DNA of 64,000 nucleotides, taken from NCBI RefSeq assembly GCF_032062135.1, contig NC_092863.1, positions 14,597,502 to 14,661,501 of the forward strand, written 5' to 3'. Origin of the DNA: Pyxicephalus adspersus (Eukaryota > Chordata > Amphibia > Anura > Pyxicephalidae). Below, in pieces: positions 49,756-59,734 of the stretch; the stretch's first letter is position 1, and each line of letters opens with the position of its first letter. The translations under genes were made by a program, and so were the position numbers. The notes beneath the pieces were generated by a model. It was not told where the DNA came from, ran no database searches, and saw nothing but the letters and a program-made list of their open reading frames with translations.

Positions 49756-49887
49756 CCAGCAGAGGGCGCTCCACCACCTGTAGCTTACACCAGGCTTCAT
49801 AAGAGTGCCCATCGCTCATGCAACTCACATTCTAGCAGAGGGGGCTCCACCTCTTGTAGCTCACACCTGGCTCCTACAGATGGCGCT
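49756..49887 (+). promoter_or_regulatory. Cluster of three CTCF-like core motifs
   Basis: CCAGCAGAGGGCGCT (49756-49770) matches the CTCF core CCASYAGRKGGCRSY at all 15 positions. Two further same-strand matches at 49832-49846 and 49873-49887 fit 13 of 15. The first two sit in a degenerate tandem duplication of about 76 bases that shares CTCCACC, TGTAGCT and CACC blocks. The cluster ends about 60 bases before the HROB promoter ETS sites. Binding is inferred. Confidence 0.5.
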
Positions 49888-49946
49888 CTTTGGTTAGAGG
49901 CGGTGTAGTTTGAATCGCACAGCGCGAGCTATATGCGTTCCAAACG

Positions 49947-49968
49947 CCGGAAGTTGACTGCCGGAAGT
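49947..49968 (+). promoter_or_regulatory. Putative HROB promoter: paired ETS/GABP sites
   Basis: Two copies of CCGGAAGT lie at 49947-49954 and 49961-49968, spaced 14 bases apart in the same orientation. They are about 80-95 bases before the proposed initiator ATG of HROB. There is no TATA box. Paired GABP/ETS sites are typical of TATA-less housekeeping and DNA-repair promoters. Confidence 0.6.
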
Positions 49969-50042
49969 TGTGTTGGTTGGAATTCAACGCAAGAAGTTGG
50001 AGACAGTGAAGTTTATGCTGGTGTGGCTGAAATATAAGCGAA

Positions 50043-50045
50043 ATG
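50043..50045 (+). CDS. HROB: HROB exon 1 coding part: the ATG alone
   Basis: aaATG|gtgaat: the initiator codon is directly followed by a splice donor, so exon 1 contributes one residue. The joined product reads M-ALSLQSLF, against human MACSLQKLF. No other ATG/donor pair nearby gives this alignment. The 5'UTR probably begins near 49,970. RNA evidence is lacking, so this is the least certain HROB exon. Confidence 0.7.
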
Positions 50046-53000
50046 GTGAATTGGTCTATTTTATCGCTATAGGTTTTCCAATAGCTGACTTCTGAATGGT
50101 AGCAGTGTGTGTGTGTGGTCTGTAGTTCTGCAGAGGAACTACAAGTCCCAGGGTGGCTGCAGAGCTGTTTGCATCCTTTCTATAGAGCACAGGTGTATTG
50201 GGTTTTATATGAGCATAGCAACAAGTCTATGGCAACCTGGCACCTGGGTATGGTTGTCACTAACAGGGTAAAACAGGTTGGCTATGATACTGACCATTCT
50301 GGAGGATTTATAACATCCCACACACACACACCCCTCCCCCTTATTTGCCCTATAGGGTCACTGTGTCCATTTGCAGATAGCCCACCCCCTAGGATGGTGA
50401 ACCCCTCTCCTCTGAGCTCCCTCCACTATAATAAAGCATTGGTATTGGATTAAGAGGGTCAGGTGACCCTCCATTATTACATTATATGACAGTCACGCGA
50501 CCCTCCAAATACTTGGTGTGTCATGTGACAGCGTCTACCTGGGAAAGTTGTGATGACCTGAGATGGTAGCTGAGTTTTCCCTGCATGTACTTCCTTGGTG
50601 TAGTGATGAGTATTTCTTGTTGGGGGTGGGCGATCATCAGACATTGCGCATCACATTGTAAACATTGCAAAGTCTAAAGAAGAACGCTGACCCATGGATG
50701 GTAGTATTTCAGCATCTGCATATTGTCTTCATGTTGTTGTTCATCTCACGTATATATCTAGGTGAAAGTTATTTATTTATTTTTGTTTGTTTCCCTAATG
50801 TTAATATTTGATTTCTATTTTAGGCCTTAAGCCTTCAGAGTTTGTTTTGCTCTGGATCAGAAGACTTTGATGATGAGGTAAGAGTATTCAATTCACCATA
50901 GAGTACAGCCCATTGTAAAATGATCACGTGTGCACTTTAGGGCAGCATGGTGGCTCAGTGGTTAGCACTCCAGCCTTTGCAGCGCTGGGTCCCAGGTACG
51001 AATCTCGACCAGGACACTATCTGTATGGAGTTTGCAGGTTCTCCCTGTGTCTGAGTGGGTTTCCTCCCACATTACAAAAACATGCAGTTAGGTTTATTGG
51101 CTTCCCCCCAAATTGACCTTAGACTGTGATAAAGACATATGACTATGGTAGGGACATTATATTATGAGCCCCTTTGAGGGACAGCTAGTGACATGACTAT
51201 GGACTGTGTACAGTGCTGTGTAATATGTTGTTGCTATATAAATACGGTCTAATAAAGAGCCATTATAGTCAAGCAGTTGAGTCTGGCAGGCCTAATCGTG
51301 CCGCCGTTCAACTATTTTGTGGTGGGTCACTTCTAGTCACATGGTTCCCTTTTTTCTATGGAGAAAGATCCACACCCCAGTCACAATGCATCAAACTGCA
51401 GAGCAGTTTGCTACTCCTGGCATATCATAGCAGTTTGCTATGCACATGGTTTTCGATCGATCAGTAGGTAAGCAGCCTCCACAGAGATATCTAGATGTAT
51501 CTCTCTATACCTTGTAGAGCTCATTCAGAACTCTAGAAACCCGGCCACCCAAGTATGGTTGTTCTTTGCCTTAGATTTTGAATAAGTCTCTTTGTAAATG
51601 AGAATCCTGTCTATGAAGCTTCTCATATATCCAGGTCATTGTATATCTAGTATTAGTTGGCCACACTCATTTCAACTTGTTATAATTGTAATGTTGAAAA
51701 CGTTTTACAACTCTCCAAGTGGCTTCATCAGTGGCTTGGCTCAGAAAGCCGCAAGAGGTTAGAAGAATAAATCCAACAGAATGTGACTGCTACAAGATAT
51801 ATTGAAAATCCTGTTTAGATGTTGTCTGCATCATTGTGTGACCCCTGCTGAATTAATTGACATGTGACCCCACTGGCATGGTGTGAATCTTGTATTCCCC
51901 CATCATTGATTCAACATCTGTGTTGTAAAATGAGGAGGATTCAGCTTTGAGCCAGCTAGTTGATGCCATAAACAATAGATGTGCTATAGAAACTGCCTCC
52001 TGATGTGGTTACTAAAAGGGTCAAACCTATTAGATCAGATGTCATGTCTTCTATTCTTACTGTGCATCCATTCTCTCTGTAGGAGTTCCTGTCTGCTTTG
52101 GAGGGTACAGAACCCAACTTTTCCTCTAATACTCATACAACACCGGTACGTCTCAGGCCTATTTCTGCTAAGGATACACAGGTGACAGAAAGCTCTTCTA
52201 GGTTTGCCAAGCCTTCCGTCTCTGAAGGGACAGTCACTGTGCAGACAGATGCAAGGCCAGCAGCAAGATCGTCATTCCTGGAGCAGGATCTGGATGATGA
52301 GGAGCTGCTGTCAGCCTGCAGTGAACTAGAAGCTGGGGTATCCCAGCAGCAATATCAAACACCAGGCCGAACACCAAATCCAAAGTTGTGCTCGAGACCT
52401 ATCAACCAAACATCACAAAATAATAGCTTTACCTCAAATAATACGCCCAGCTTTCAGTTACGACCTTCTCGAGGTGGCCTCTGTTCAAATATGGATTCAA
52501 ATCTTCCAGAGACTGGTCAAAACAAACCCCAATCACATGGATTTACTACAAACTCTCCTACAGTTTCTAATTTCCATGGGAGTGGTAAGGCTAGAGGACA
52601 TTGTGAGTCCCCAAGTCCTTCTGCAAAAAGGCCCTGCTTAAGGCCGAGCATGGAAATACAACCAGTGACCCCTGTAAGAGCTGGAGCTCAGCTGCCTCAG
52701 TCTACCTATCCGCGTTACACTACACCAACAGCAGCCTCAGGGCAAGTTTATTCAATGCAGGGTGGATCAGGCAGCAGTGCACTACCAAGAACTCCCCAAA
52801 TGCCTCGGCCACATCAGCCTGGCACTCTGCAGACACCAGTAGTGACCAATCATCTTGTACAGTTGGTGGAAGCTGCCAACAAGACACCACGGGTGCTGGC
52901 ATGGGAGACACCACCTTCTAAAGAGAGGAGGTTTCCAGGACCTGCCGGCCTTCTGCCACAGCAGGTAACATTTCTTACACTGGAGCTGTTGTTTATTATT

Positions 53001-56000
53001 GCAGGATAGAAACATGTTATCTTCTACATGATTGTTTGGCCATACATTCATGCTTTGACTTATATCTGTTGCCAGGGCAGTGGCAGAAGGCTGGATGAGA
53101 TCCTGATATCCACCCCCCATACACCCAGCCATGGGGCACAGGCCAGACATCGCAGTAAGGTAAGATATAGAGATATACAGAGATATTTTCTCTGTAATGT
53201 TATTCAGATCCCTTGTCTTTTGTCTTACAGCTCACCTTAAAAAAGGTTTCTTCTTTGTTTCCTAAAGACTTGGCATGTAACCTGTAGGCTGGAGCCTCAA
53301 CATGTGATTTTATTAGGGTCCCTGATTTGGTTTTCATTTTGTTGGGGTTAAAAGCAATAGTAAATGAATTTCAGGGCAGTGTTCTCCACAGCCCCTTTTA
53401 GCTGGGTGCACCACCCGGCACTTTTCAATAACCACCCCGGCGTTTTTGGTTGGTTTCTAGGTAGTTAGGTTACAATACAGGGGCCGCCACCTGCCTACAA
53501 CTTCTTTACTCCTGGCTTAAAAATATTTCTGGGTTGAGCACTGCAAGGAGTATCTAATACTTAAGTTACAGTAAAAGGACCTGGAGCTGGACACCTTTGC
53601 TGCATTTTCCATGGGTAACTTCTACATTGGGAAAACAAAATGGGAATCTGGATGATGCAAGTTTAGTTCACTTCAAAAGTGAACTTGATTATCCACAGAT
53701 AACTTTCATCTGTATCACATACCAGATTTCATTATTTTGTATTTTTTTAACTCCAGGAAAATATCCCTTCTCAGCAGCCAGTGTCAGAAGAGTTTGGTAG
53801 GGGCGGCTGGGCTACTATGAAAGCTGAGCTGTCATTGGATGAAAGTGACCCAACCTGCTTCCTGAGAACATACAGTGTGGTCATGGTTCTTCGTAAGGTA
53901 AAAAAGGACACTATAGTTTGTAATGTTGGTTGACTGCCATCAATGCTCACAGTTCATTCTCTAATGGTAAATATTGGCAGGCGGCTCTCAAGCAACTTCC
54001 CAAGAATAAAGTTCCGAAGATGGCTGTAGCTCTTAAGAGTTTAACGCCAGCCAATGGAGATGCCAGTGCAGTATTCCGAGATGCAACAGGTAAAGAGTAG
54101 ATTGCTGAAAGCATCATAGAACTATATGCTTACAATGATGAATTATCAGCAGTCCCTGATCAGGTGATTTCCCCACTGTTCCTGCTTCACATCAGTCCTT
54201 TCAGTTTGTTATTATTGACATCTGTATATTGTGGGGCAGTTGTGTTTTTTTTCTTTGTACCACAAGCCATACAGACTCTGCATGTGGTATTACACTACAT
54301 TGCCACAATCTGAAAGTGTAAATCCAGCTTCATGTTTGATTCTTAGGAGAAATGCAGGGGACAGTCCATCATCTTTTACTGGAGGAAAGGGAGAGTGAGC
54401 TAAAGGTCGGCAGTGTTCTCCTCCTGCAGCAGGTACTGAGATACATTTACTATACTGATGTGTATTCTAAATATTTGTATGACCTATTTAGCATGCTTTT
54501 ATGAGGCTTTTGAGCAGTATAGAAGCTTTTACCCTAACTGGCCCAGTGGAGTATACAGTTGGAGTGTAATAAACTGTTAAGCTGCTCCCTGTGAGGGTAA
54601 GACTAAGTCCCGATCACTTCCTCCTTAGGATTGTCTTGCGGGGGAGAGAGCAGCACATACAAAGCAGTATGTAGATTTTCTAGTGATTCTTTCTCTTAGT
54701 ATGACATGAGCCTCGGGCTTCAATATGGGATGCCAAGTACGGATCCTAAAGGAAGTGCTGAGTGTCCCTTTACACAAGCTTCTAGCAAGATTCAGTAGGC
54801 TTTCAGGAAGCTTTACAGTACTTAACACTTGTCCTGAAGTGATTTTTTTAAAGCTTCAACAATGCTACTCAAAGCTGGCTGAAAGCTTTGCAGATGCCTT
54901 GTAAGAGATTGTTGTATACATTGAAGATGCGTGCAGAACACCTACGATGTAAATTTTTCACACAAGTTATTGCAGGAACGGAAAGAAAGGCTTACTTTAG
55001 AGTTTCTTAAGAGCAGCTAGGGCACTTACATGTCTTACTTCAATCTGTCTCTTCTTAGGTTGGGGTGTTCTCACCATCTCATCGCAACCATTATCTGAAT
55101 GTGACGCCAAGTAACCTGGTGAAGATCTACCCAGCTACAGAGGGAGATGAAAGTTCTAGGGTGAGGTTTATTGATAGAGAATGACTGAATTGAAAAGTTA
55201 TTAAAGGTATTTATGAATTGAAAAAATAAGCGTGCACACAGAGGTCAGTTCAGGTCCAAATCTTGATTTTATAACAACAATTCTGATGGCAATATTATCC
55301 AATCATGGTTTTTATTGAATCTGCCTTTTTATTCAATTTTCTTTTTTTTAAGACAAATGTGTTCCAAGATAAACACAAGTGCTGCATTTCTGACCACTTC
55401 AAATTCTAGCTGCCTGATTTTCTGCAACCATATTACAGCCGTGCCATAGATATTCCCAGACACCAAATGGATTTTCTGAATGTGATTGGTACAGGTAGCA
55501 GTAATTAACGTTACACGGTGTGTGAAAATCTAGCCCGCAGTGTGTTATACAGAACACATTATAAAGTGGACCTAACACTAAAATGAAAGCTCCACATTGG
55601 CAGATTCTTCTTCCCAGATTACCTGCTTTACATGGGTGTGAGGGATAAAGCTAGACATGTACTTGTGTTGCCTATTTGTGCTCCATATGAGTTAACCCGC
55701 TATGATGATGTAACACGCAGTGATATAGAAGATACAAGTGCATTTTTCACCCATGTATAGTTAAAGCAGGGGAAAAACTTCTGATTTTAGCATATGTTTT
55801 AAATAAAAACAAATTAATTGGAATAGTTTTACAGGAATAGTTGCAATGAAATAAGTGGCTTTGTATTCAAACACAGGTGTCTGTGGAACCAACAACACAG
55901 CAGAAGGTGGATATAAACAGCAATGAGGCCCAATTACACCAGCATTCCTCTTCCAGAACGACGCCATGTAGACCCTCAGAACAAGCACCCTCTCTTTCCT

Positions 56001-56652
56001 CTTACACTGTACAACCTGACACTATTCGGTCTTCCTTTCTGAACACTAAAGCACTTTCCAGAGCCCAGCAATCATCATCCAGCATAACAGAATCTAAAGC
56101 TCCTCAGCCAGCAGTATGTTCTCCATCTTCCAGTTCAATGCAACCCAGAAGTCCAGCACCCCTTCACCAATATTCTTGCACCACACAGACAAAAAATTTA
56201 ACTCCATCCTTAAACACAGCACAGCCCATGATCTCAGCAGACAATGCGGACTGGGACATGGGTGAGTAATGTTCTCTGCACTTTTTACTATTAAGTAATC
56301 CCAGCTAGTCATAGAAAGCAAAGCTCAAGTCCACTAGCCACAGCATCTTGAAAGAGAAATCTGTCGCAATCACAGCACTTAAAATGACATGAAGACTGAT
56401 CACTGGTAATTGTTTAGCAGTCTGCCTTCAGACCGCGCCTATACTAACCCTAAACTTGAGTGTTCTTCATTTTAATCTTGTTTCTTTTTTTTTTCTTTTT
56501 TTTTTTCAAAAATGTTTTGTTAGTTTTTGACTTTAAAAGAGAACAAGTAATATGGGGGTTACAATTATAACTGTGACAATTTGTCTTTTTTTTTTTTTGT
56601 AGATGACTTGGACAGTTTGCTATGTGACCTTCCGGTGGACCCCGGGGAATGA
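50043..56652 (+). CDS. HROB: Homologous recombination OB-fold protein (MCM8-interacting), complete
   Basis: Ten coding exons: 50043-50045, 50824-50877, 52083-52964, 53076-53159, 53757-53897, 53981-54089, 54347-54432, 55059-55160, 55877-56261 and 56603-56652. They total 1,896 nt including TGA, giving 631 aa (human 647). All borders are GT/AG and phases agree. Conserved with human: the N-terminal SLQ-LF and acidic FLSA motifs, TPVVTNHLVQLVEAA, RRFPGPAGLLP, and an OB-fold-like block at about residues 342-487 (FGRGGW, TCFLRTYSVVMVLRKAALKQ, FRDATGEMQGTVH, SVLLLQQVGVFSP, RNHYLNVTPSNLV). The C-terminus DDLDSLLCDLP is also kept. HROB recruits the MCM8-MCM9 helicase for repair synthesis in homologous recombination (family knowledge). 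The disordered Ser/Pro/Gln-rich regions have diverged. I chose the start because ATG is the last codon of exon 1, as the alignment to human MACSLQKLF requires. Confidence 0.94.
50046..50823. other. HROB intron 1
   Basis: 778 bases between the ATG-only coding end of exon 1 and exon 2. The open frame inside has no similarity that I recognise. Confidence 0.65.
50824..50877 (+). CDS. HROB: HROB exon 2 (residues 2-19)
   Basis: The acceptor is ctattttag and the donor gatgag|gtaaga. It encodes ALSLQSLFCSGSEDFDDE in phase 0. It lies in a 2 kb non-coding stretch and is easily missed because it has only 18 codons. Confidence 0.88.
50878..52082. other. HROB intron 2
   Basis: 1,205 bases. The only recognised content is the SINE at 50940-51256. 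Confidence 0.8.
50940..51256 (+). mobile_element. tRNA-derived SINE, copy 2, in HROB intron 2
   Basis: It begins gggcagcatggtggctcagt with box A TGGCTCAGTGG and box B-like GGTACGAATCTC. It has the same body and TTGCTATATAAATACGG tail as the 12413 copy. It starts 63 bases after the donor of the small HROB exon 2. Confidence 0.75.
52083..52964 (+). CDS. HROB: HROB exon 3, large disordered exon (residues 20-313)
   Basis: The acceptor is ctctctgtag and the donor cagcag|gtaaca, in phase 0 at both ends. It opens EFLSALEGTEPNFSSNTHTT and VRLRPIS, with another acidic cluster DLDDEELLSACSELE. It is then Ser/Pro/Gln-rich and ends with TPVVTNHLVQLVEAANKTPR and RRFPGPAGLLPQQ, both conserved in human. 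Confidence 0.96.
53076..53159 (+). CDS. HROB: HROB exon 4 (residues 314-341)
   Basis: The acceptor is tgttgccag and the donor agtaag|gtaaga. It encodes GSGRRLDEILISTPHTPSHG plus eight residues. Human has SGRSLEDIMVSAPQTPTHG at the same place. Confidence 0.94.
53376..53544. repeat. Short dispersed repeat, copy 2, in HROB intron 4
   Basis: It is bounded by imperfect inverted ends GCAGTGTTCTCCAC and GGGTTGAGCACTGC, suggesting a DNA transposon MITE. It has the same internal blocks as the copy at 15215-15368. I saw no clear target duplication. Confidence 0.55.
53757..53897 (+). CDS. HROB: HROB exon 5, start of OB-fold-like block (residues 342-388)
   Basis: The acceptor is ttaactccag and the donor cgtaag|gtaaaa. 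It encodes SEEFGRGGWATMKAEL, then DPTCFLRTYSVVMVLRK, closely matching human FGRGPWLTMK and DPSCFLCTYSIVMVLRK. Confidence 0.96.
53981..54089 (+). CDS. HROB: HROB exon 6 (residues 389-425)
   Basis: The acceptor is atattggcag and the donor caacag|gtaaag. It encodes AALKQLPKNKVPKMAVALKS, ending in FRDAT and the first base of Gly. Human has QAALKQLPRNKVPNMAVMIKS. Confidence 0.96.
54347..54432 (+). CDS. HROB: HROB exon 7 (residues 425-453)
   Basis: The acceptor is tgattcttag and the donor cagcag|gtactg. It encodes GEMQGTVHHLLLEERESELK then VGSVLLLQQ. Human has GEMQGTVHRLLLETCQNELK. Confidence 0.96.
55059..55160 (+). CDS. HROB: HROB exon 8 (residues 454-487)
   Basis: The acceptor is tctcttcttag and the donor tctagg|gtgagg. 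It encodes VGVFSPSHRNHYLNVTPSNL and VKIYPATEGDESSR, matching human IGVFSPSLRNHYLNVTPNNL. It ends the conserved block. Confidence 0.96.
55877..56261 (+). CDS. HROB: HROB exon 9, disordered tail (residues 488-616)
   Basis: The acceptor is caaacacag and the donor acatgg|gtgagt. It is Ser/Thr/Gln-rich, with little alignment to human except by position. It ends DNADWDM plus the first base of Asp, which leads into the acidic C-terminus. It leaves in phase 1. Confidence 0.9.
56603..56652 (+). CDS. HROB: HROB exon 10, C-terminus (residues 616-631)
   Basis: The acceptor is ttttttgtag after a long T-tract. It encodes DLDSLLCDLPVDPGE and TGA. The DDLD-LL--LP motif matches human DDLDGLLSELPEDF, so this is the true last coding exon. 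Confidence 0.93.
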
Positions 56653-57304
56653 CATTTCAGATTTCTTTCAAAGACTCATTATTCCAAAAATACATCTTTA
56701 TGTTTACACCCTGAAAGGGTTTTTTCGTGTCACTTTGTTTTTCACCAGAAATGAGGAAAAAGACTCTAAACAATACCCTAACCAGTGGGCATTTACACAT
56801 CTTTGGTAAATATTGGGCACCTGGAGGTACCTGCAGGCCAGCCCTGGTATGAAAGTGTTATTAAACCTTCCATGTTAAAAGTGATATACAGCAGTTTTCT
56901 TCTAATATCTATTTTGTGTTGGCAGCTTCTGGCTCCTTTCCATATCTATGAAATGTAATTTCCTTTAGATTCTGGATTTAGGATGGCTAGGCTAACTTGC
57001 AAGTTTCCCCAGAGCCCTGCAATGGCATTACAAACATGCTCCCACTTTAGCTTGCCATGCCAATGCTATGTGCAGCAACATGTGCCAACATGTACAGGTA
57101 GCTTGGAAACTTCCAAGCAGTTGCCCTGCTCCTCCAAGGAAATTCATTGGCATCGAGTTGCTTGGAAGGAAGCATGGGAATGGGCACATATGCCTTTCTT
57201 ATGATGACATCATGAGACATATAGCCTTGAAGCCCATGGTCATGTCGCCTTCTGTGTCAAATACACAAAATAGGAGGTAGTGGGATTAACTAAGGAGTTT
57301 TCTA

Positions 57305-57310
57305 AATAAA
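57305..57310 (+). promoter_or_regulatory. Candidate HROB polyadenylation signal
   Basis: AATAAA lies about 650 bases after the HROB stop and is followed by T/TG-rich sequence near 57,340-57,360. It is the first canonical signal I noticed downstream; other sites cannot be excluded. Confidence 0.4.
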
Positions 57311-59347
57311 AAAATGTGTTTAAGGAAATTTATTTTTGAAAAAAAGTTTAATGTTTGTGTGTTGGATAATATTCTTGCAATGTAAAAAAAAAGCCTAATT
57401 AATACCAAAGTGGGTAGGCCATAGACATCATCCAGGATGATCTGGTAGCAGTTGGCATGCCAGGTCACGTTTAGATATAGAGAGGAACTGAACTGTTAGA
57501 CACTAGGACCAACATAAGCACCTCCAGATGCCTGGTATTTAACATAGACTTCATCTTAATATGAATGAATAGCTTTCAGTTTACTATGATGGGCTGGCTG
57601 TAGGCATCTGGTAATGTTAAGTCCAGGATTGGATATTTCCATCCATGTTTTCCTATTATTTTTGAAAGCCACTCTGAGTTCCTTAAGTCCTTGCTCTTCG
57701 TGTGCCTTAAAAGTGCAAAACTTTATAAAAGTAAGAAACGATTGCTTTAGAGTATTAAAGTAATTCGGATACATTGTGCAGAATTGCAGTTTGAATTGGT
57801 TCATAGTGTTTTGAGTAATTTGCCATCTCAAATTGCTTATTCCATTTATTAGTGCAAAGAGTAAAGCATTTAGTAAAAAGGGCAGTAACCCAGTTGGAGT
57901 TTACTCCTTTATGGTGGAAAAACAGCATCATCCACACATCACAGCATTCAGGGGGACTTAAAATTTAGCACAACATGAGCATCAGTCTAATTATGTGTTA
58001 ATTGTCAGAAATGGGGACATAGTGAAATTAAGGTAACCCATTTCATCCCCAAATCAAACATTCAAAAAAGGTTTTGAAAGATTTGTCTGTGGTCTCTTTC
58101 TGGCATGTTCCTTTTCACTCTGTTTTCCTTCCCCATTGGCTATTGAAGTTTTGCAGTAAATAATAGTGCAAGATAGGAAGGATAGTTTTCTTTTTTTGGT
58201 TATAGTATAGGAGAGTTCAAGAATACCTGCCACTGCATAAAAATATGCCAAGCTTGTTACATTTCATGGTTTTTCCCCACAGAACAGAGGGGGGTTAATA
58301 GATAACTATATTCTTCAAGTTCTCTGCCACTGCCCATGCTGAGCAGTTTGCACCAGCTACTGGCTTTCCAGGAGTTCCATGTGACTGGGAACATGCAGAG
58401 AGATATTGAAAGTTGTACAATTATTCAGATGGTGAGGGGTTGGTTGGCTTACAGATCCCCCAGATCACTTATATATTACATACAAAACATGCTTGTACAG
58501 TTTTAAAACACTGGTATATCACACTAGATGTGTCCAGAGCTGTTGGTAAGTTTAATAGGCCTGGTCCTGAATCAGTAGTTTTATAGCACCAGGGGACTCA
58601 CTATATACATACCATTGTGGATTTATGAATTGTGATGATCATGTGACTGATATAATAAAATTTAAAGTGAGCGAACTTGTGTATAATTCTAACATCCATC
58701 AGAGTGACAGATCCTATTCATATTTATGTATTCAGTATCTGCCTTTCTTGTCTCTTCACACTTAAAGCGGAACTCCACGCAAACAGCTGAATACATCAAT
58801 TATTACACACAAGGACGCTGTTTTACCTGCCAATAGATTTGCATTACTGTCCCATTCCAAGGCTCACATTTTATCTTTGCCACACTACACAACCCTGATG
58901 ACAAGTTGGGGGAACTGACTTTTCCTAGCTGCAATTTAGTAACATGCAGGTCCTGGCCCTCCCCAGGTACGTGATTGGAAAGTGAAAAGAGTAGCAGCAG
59001 ACTGATAAGCTTATCTCTCAGCTCTCTGCTCTTTTTTCTATCAGCATTGTACTGCAGCATAACGGATTGACTCCTTGTGTCATTTATCTCTGCCTGAAGT
59101 CCGGCAAAGTTAATCAGGCCCTTGCGTGCTGTCACATTAGGTCCACGTGATAAATCTTTTATGGTAGATTTAGGTAATGTGATGTATTTAATATTGTTTT
59201 TTGATAAAGGAATAACATCTATGTCATATTTCATATGATAAATGTCACAATGAGAGTCATGTTAGGGACAGGCTACCCCATAATTATATCTAGGAAAATG
59301 ACACTGCAAAAATATGTTTACCATGTGGAGCAGCAGAGCCTCTCGGG

Positions 59348-59357
59348 TTATAAATAG
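59348..59357 (+). promoter_or_regulatory. ASB16 promoter TATA/MEF2-like element
   Basis: TTATAAATAG lies 68-77 bases before the ASB16 ATG. It fits both a TATA box and the MEF2 consensus YTAWWWWTAR. The distance suits a TATA box with a 5'UTR of about 40 bases. ASB16 is reported to be muscle-enriched, which fits either reading. Confidence 0.55.
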
Positions 59358-59424
59358 GACTGAGCAGTTCTCTTTCAGTAAGTGCAATAAGGTTTCTGAG
59401 AGGTGAAGTTAACTTCCTAGTATA

Positions 59425-59734
59425 ATGTCCAGGGACACTTTTCCCTTCACTACCTCCACTCTACGCTCCCTGCAATGGCAGAGAGAACAGCTAGAGTTTG
59501 AGGATCGCCGCAGGGCAGTGAGTAGGCAATGTATTACCCGCAGGCTACAGACCCAAAGAAGTAACTTTCACCCCCCAGCTAGCCAGCGACGCCAATATTG
59601 TCGGGATGCTGCCATACACAATGCCTTGTACACTGGGGACATGGAGAGGATTAAAGTCATATTCAAAGAAAAAGACTCGGCAGAAGTTGTGGTGGAGACA
59701 GTGACGGAAGAGCTGCAGTGGTCACCAGACATAG
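59425..59734 (+). CDS. ASB16: ASB16 exon 1 (residues 1-104)
   Basis: It starts at ATG 59425 and ends at donor catag|gtgagg in phase 1. It encodes the conserved N-terminal helix, a basic segment, and CRDAAIHNALYTGDMERIK, probably a cryptic first ankyrin repeat. Human has CRDPAVHQALFSGNLQQV. Confidence 0.95.

Larger units (their letters stand above)
43550..49940. other. Spacer between divergent HDAC5 and HROB promoters
   Basis: I see no coding exon. It has dispersed repeats, the X-box-like site, CTCF-like motifs and a minisatellite at 48.5 kb. The stretch 44,760-45,120 is relatively GC-rich and may be regulatory. Confidence 0.6.
52965..56602. other. HROB introns 3-9
   Basis: Introns are 52965-53075, 53160-53756 (with the short repeat copy), 53898-53980, 54090-54346, 54433-55058, 55161-55876 and 56262-56602 (with poly-T tracts before the last acceptor). 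Nothing else was recognised. Confidence 0.8.
56653..59424. other. HROB 3' region and HROB-ASB16 spacer
   Basis: The HROB 3'UTR probably ends near 57,330. The rest is AT-rich, with an inverted copy of the dispersed repeat near 58,965-59,060 and the ASB16 promoter element. No exon was seen. Confidence 0.6.

Noticed and set aside
54131..54170. TGATGA and CTGA boxes in HROB intron 6, as in a C/D snoRNA
   Set aside because: The boxes are too close together and have no terminal stem.
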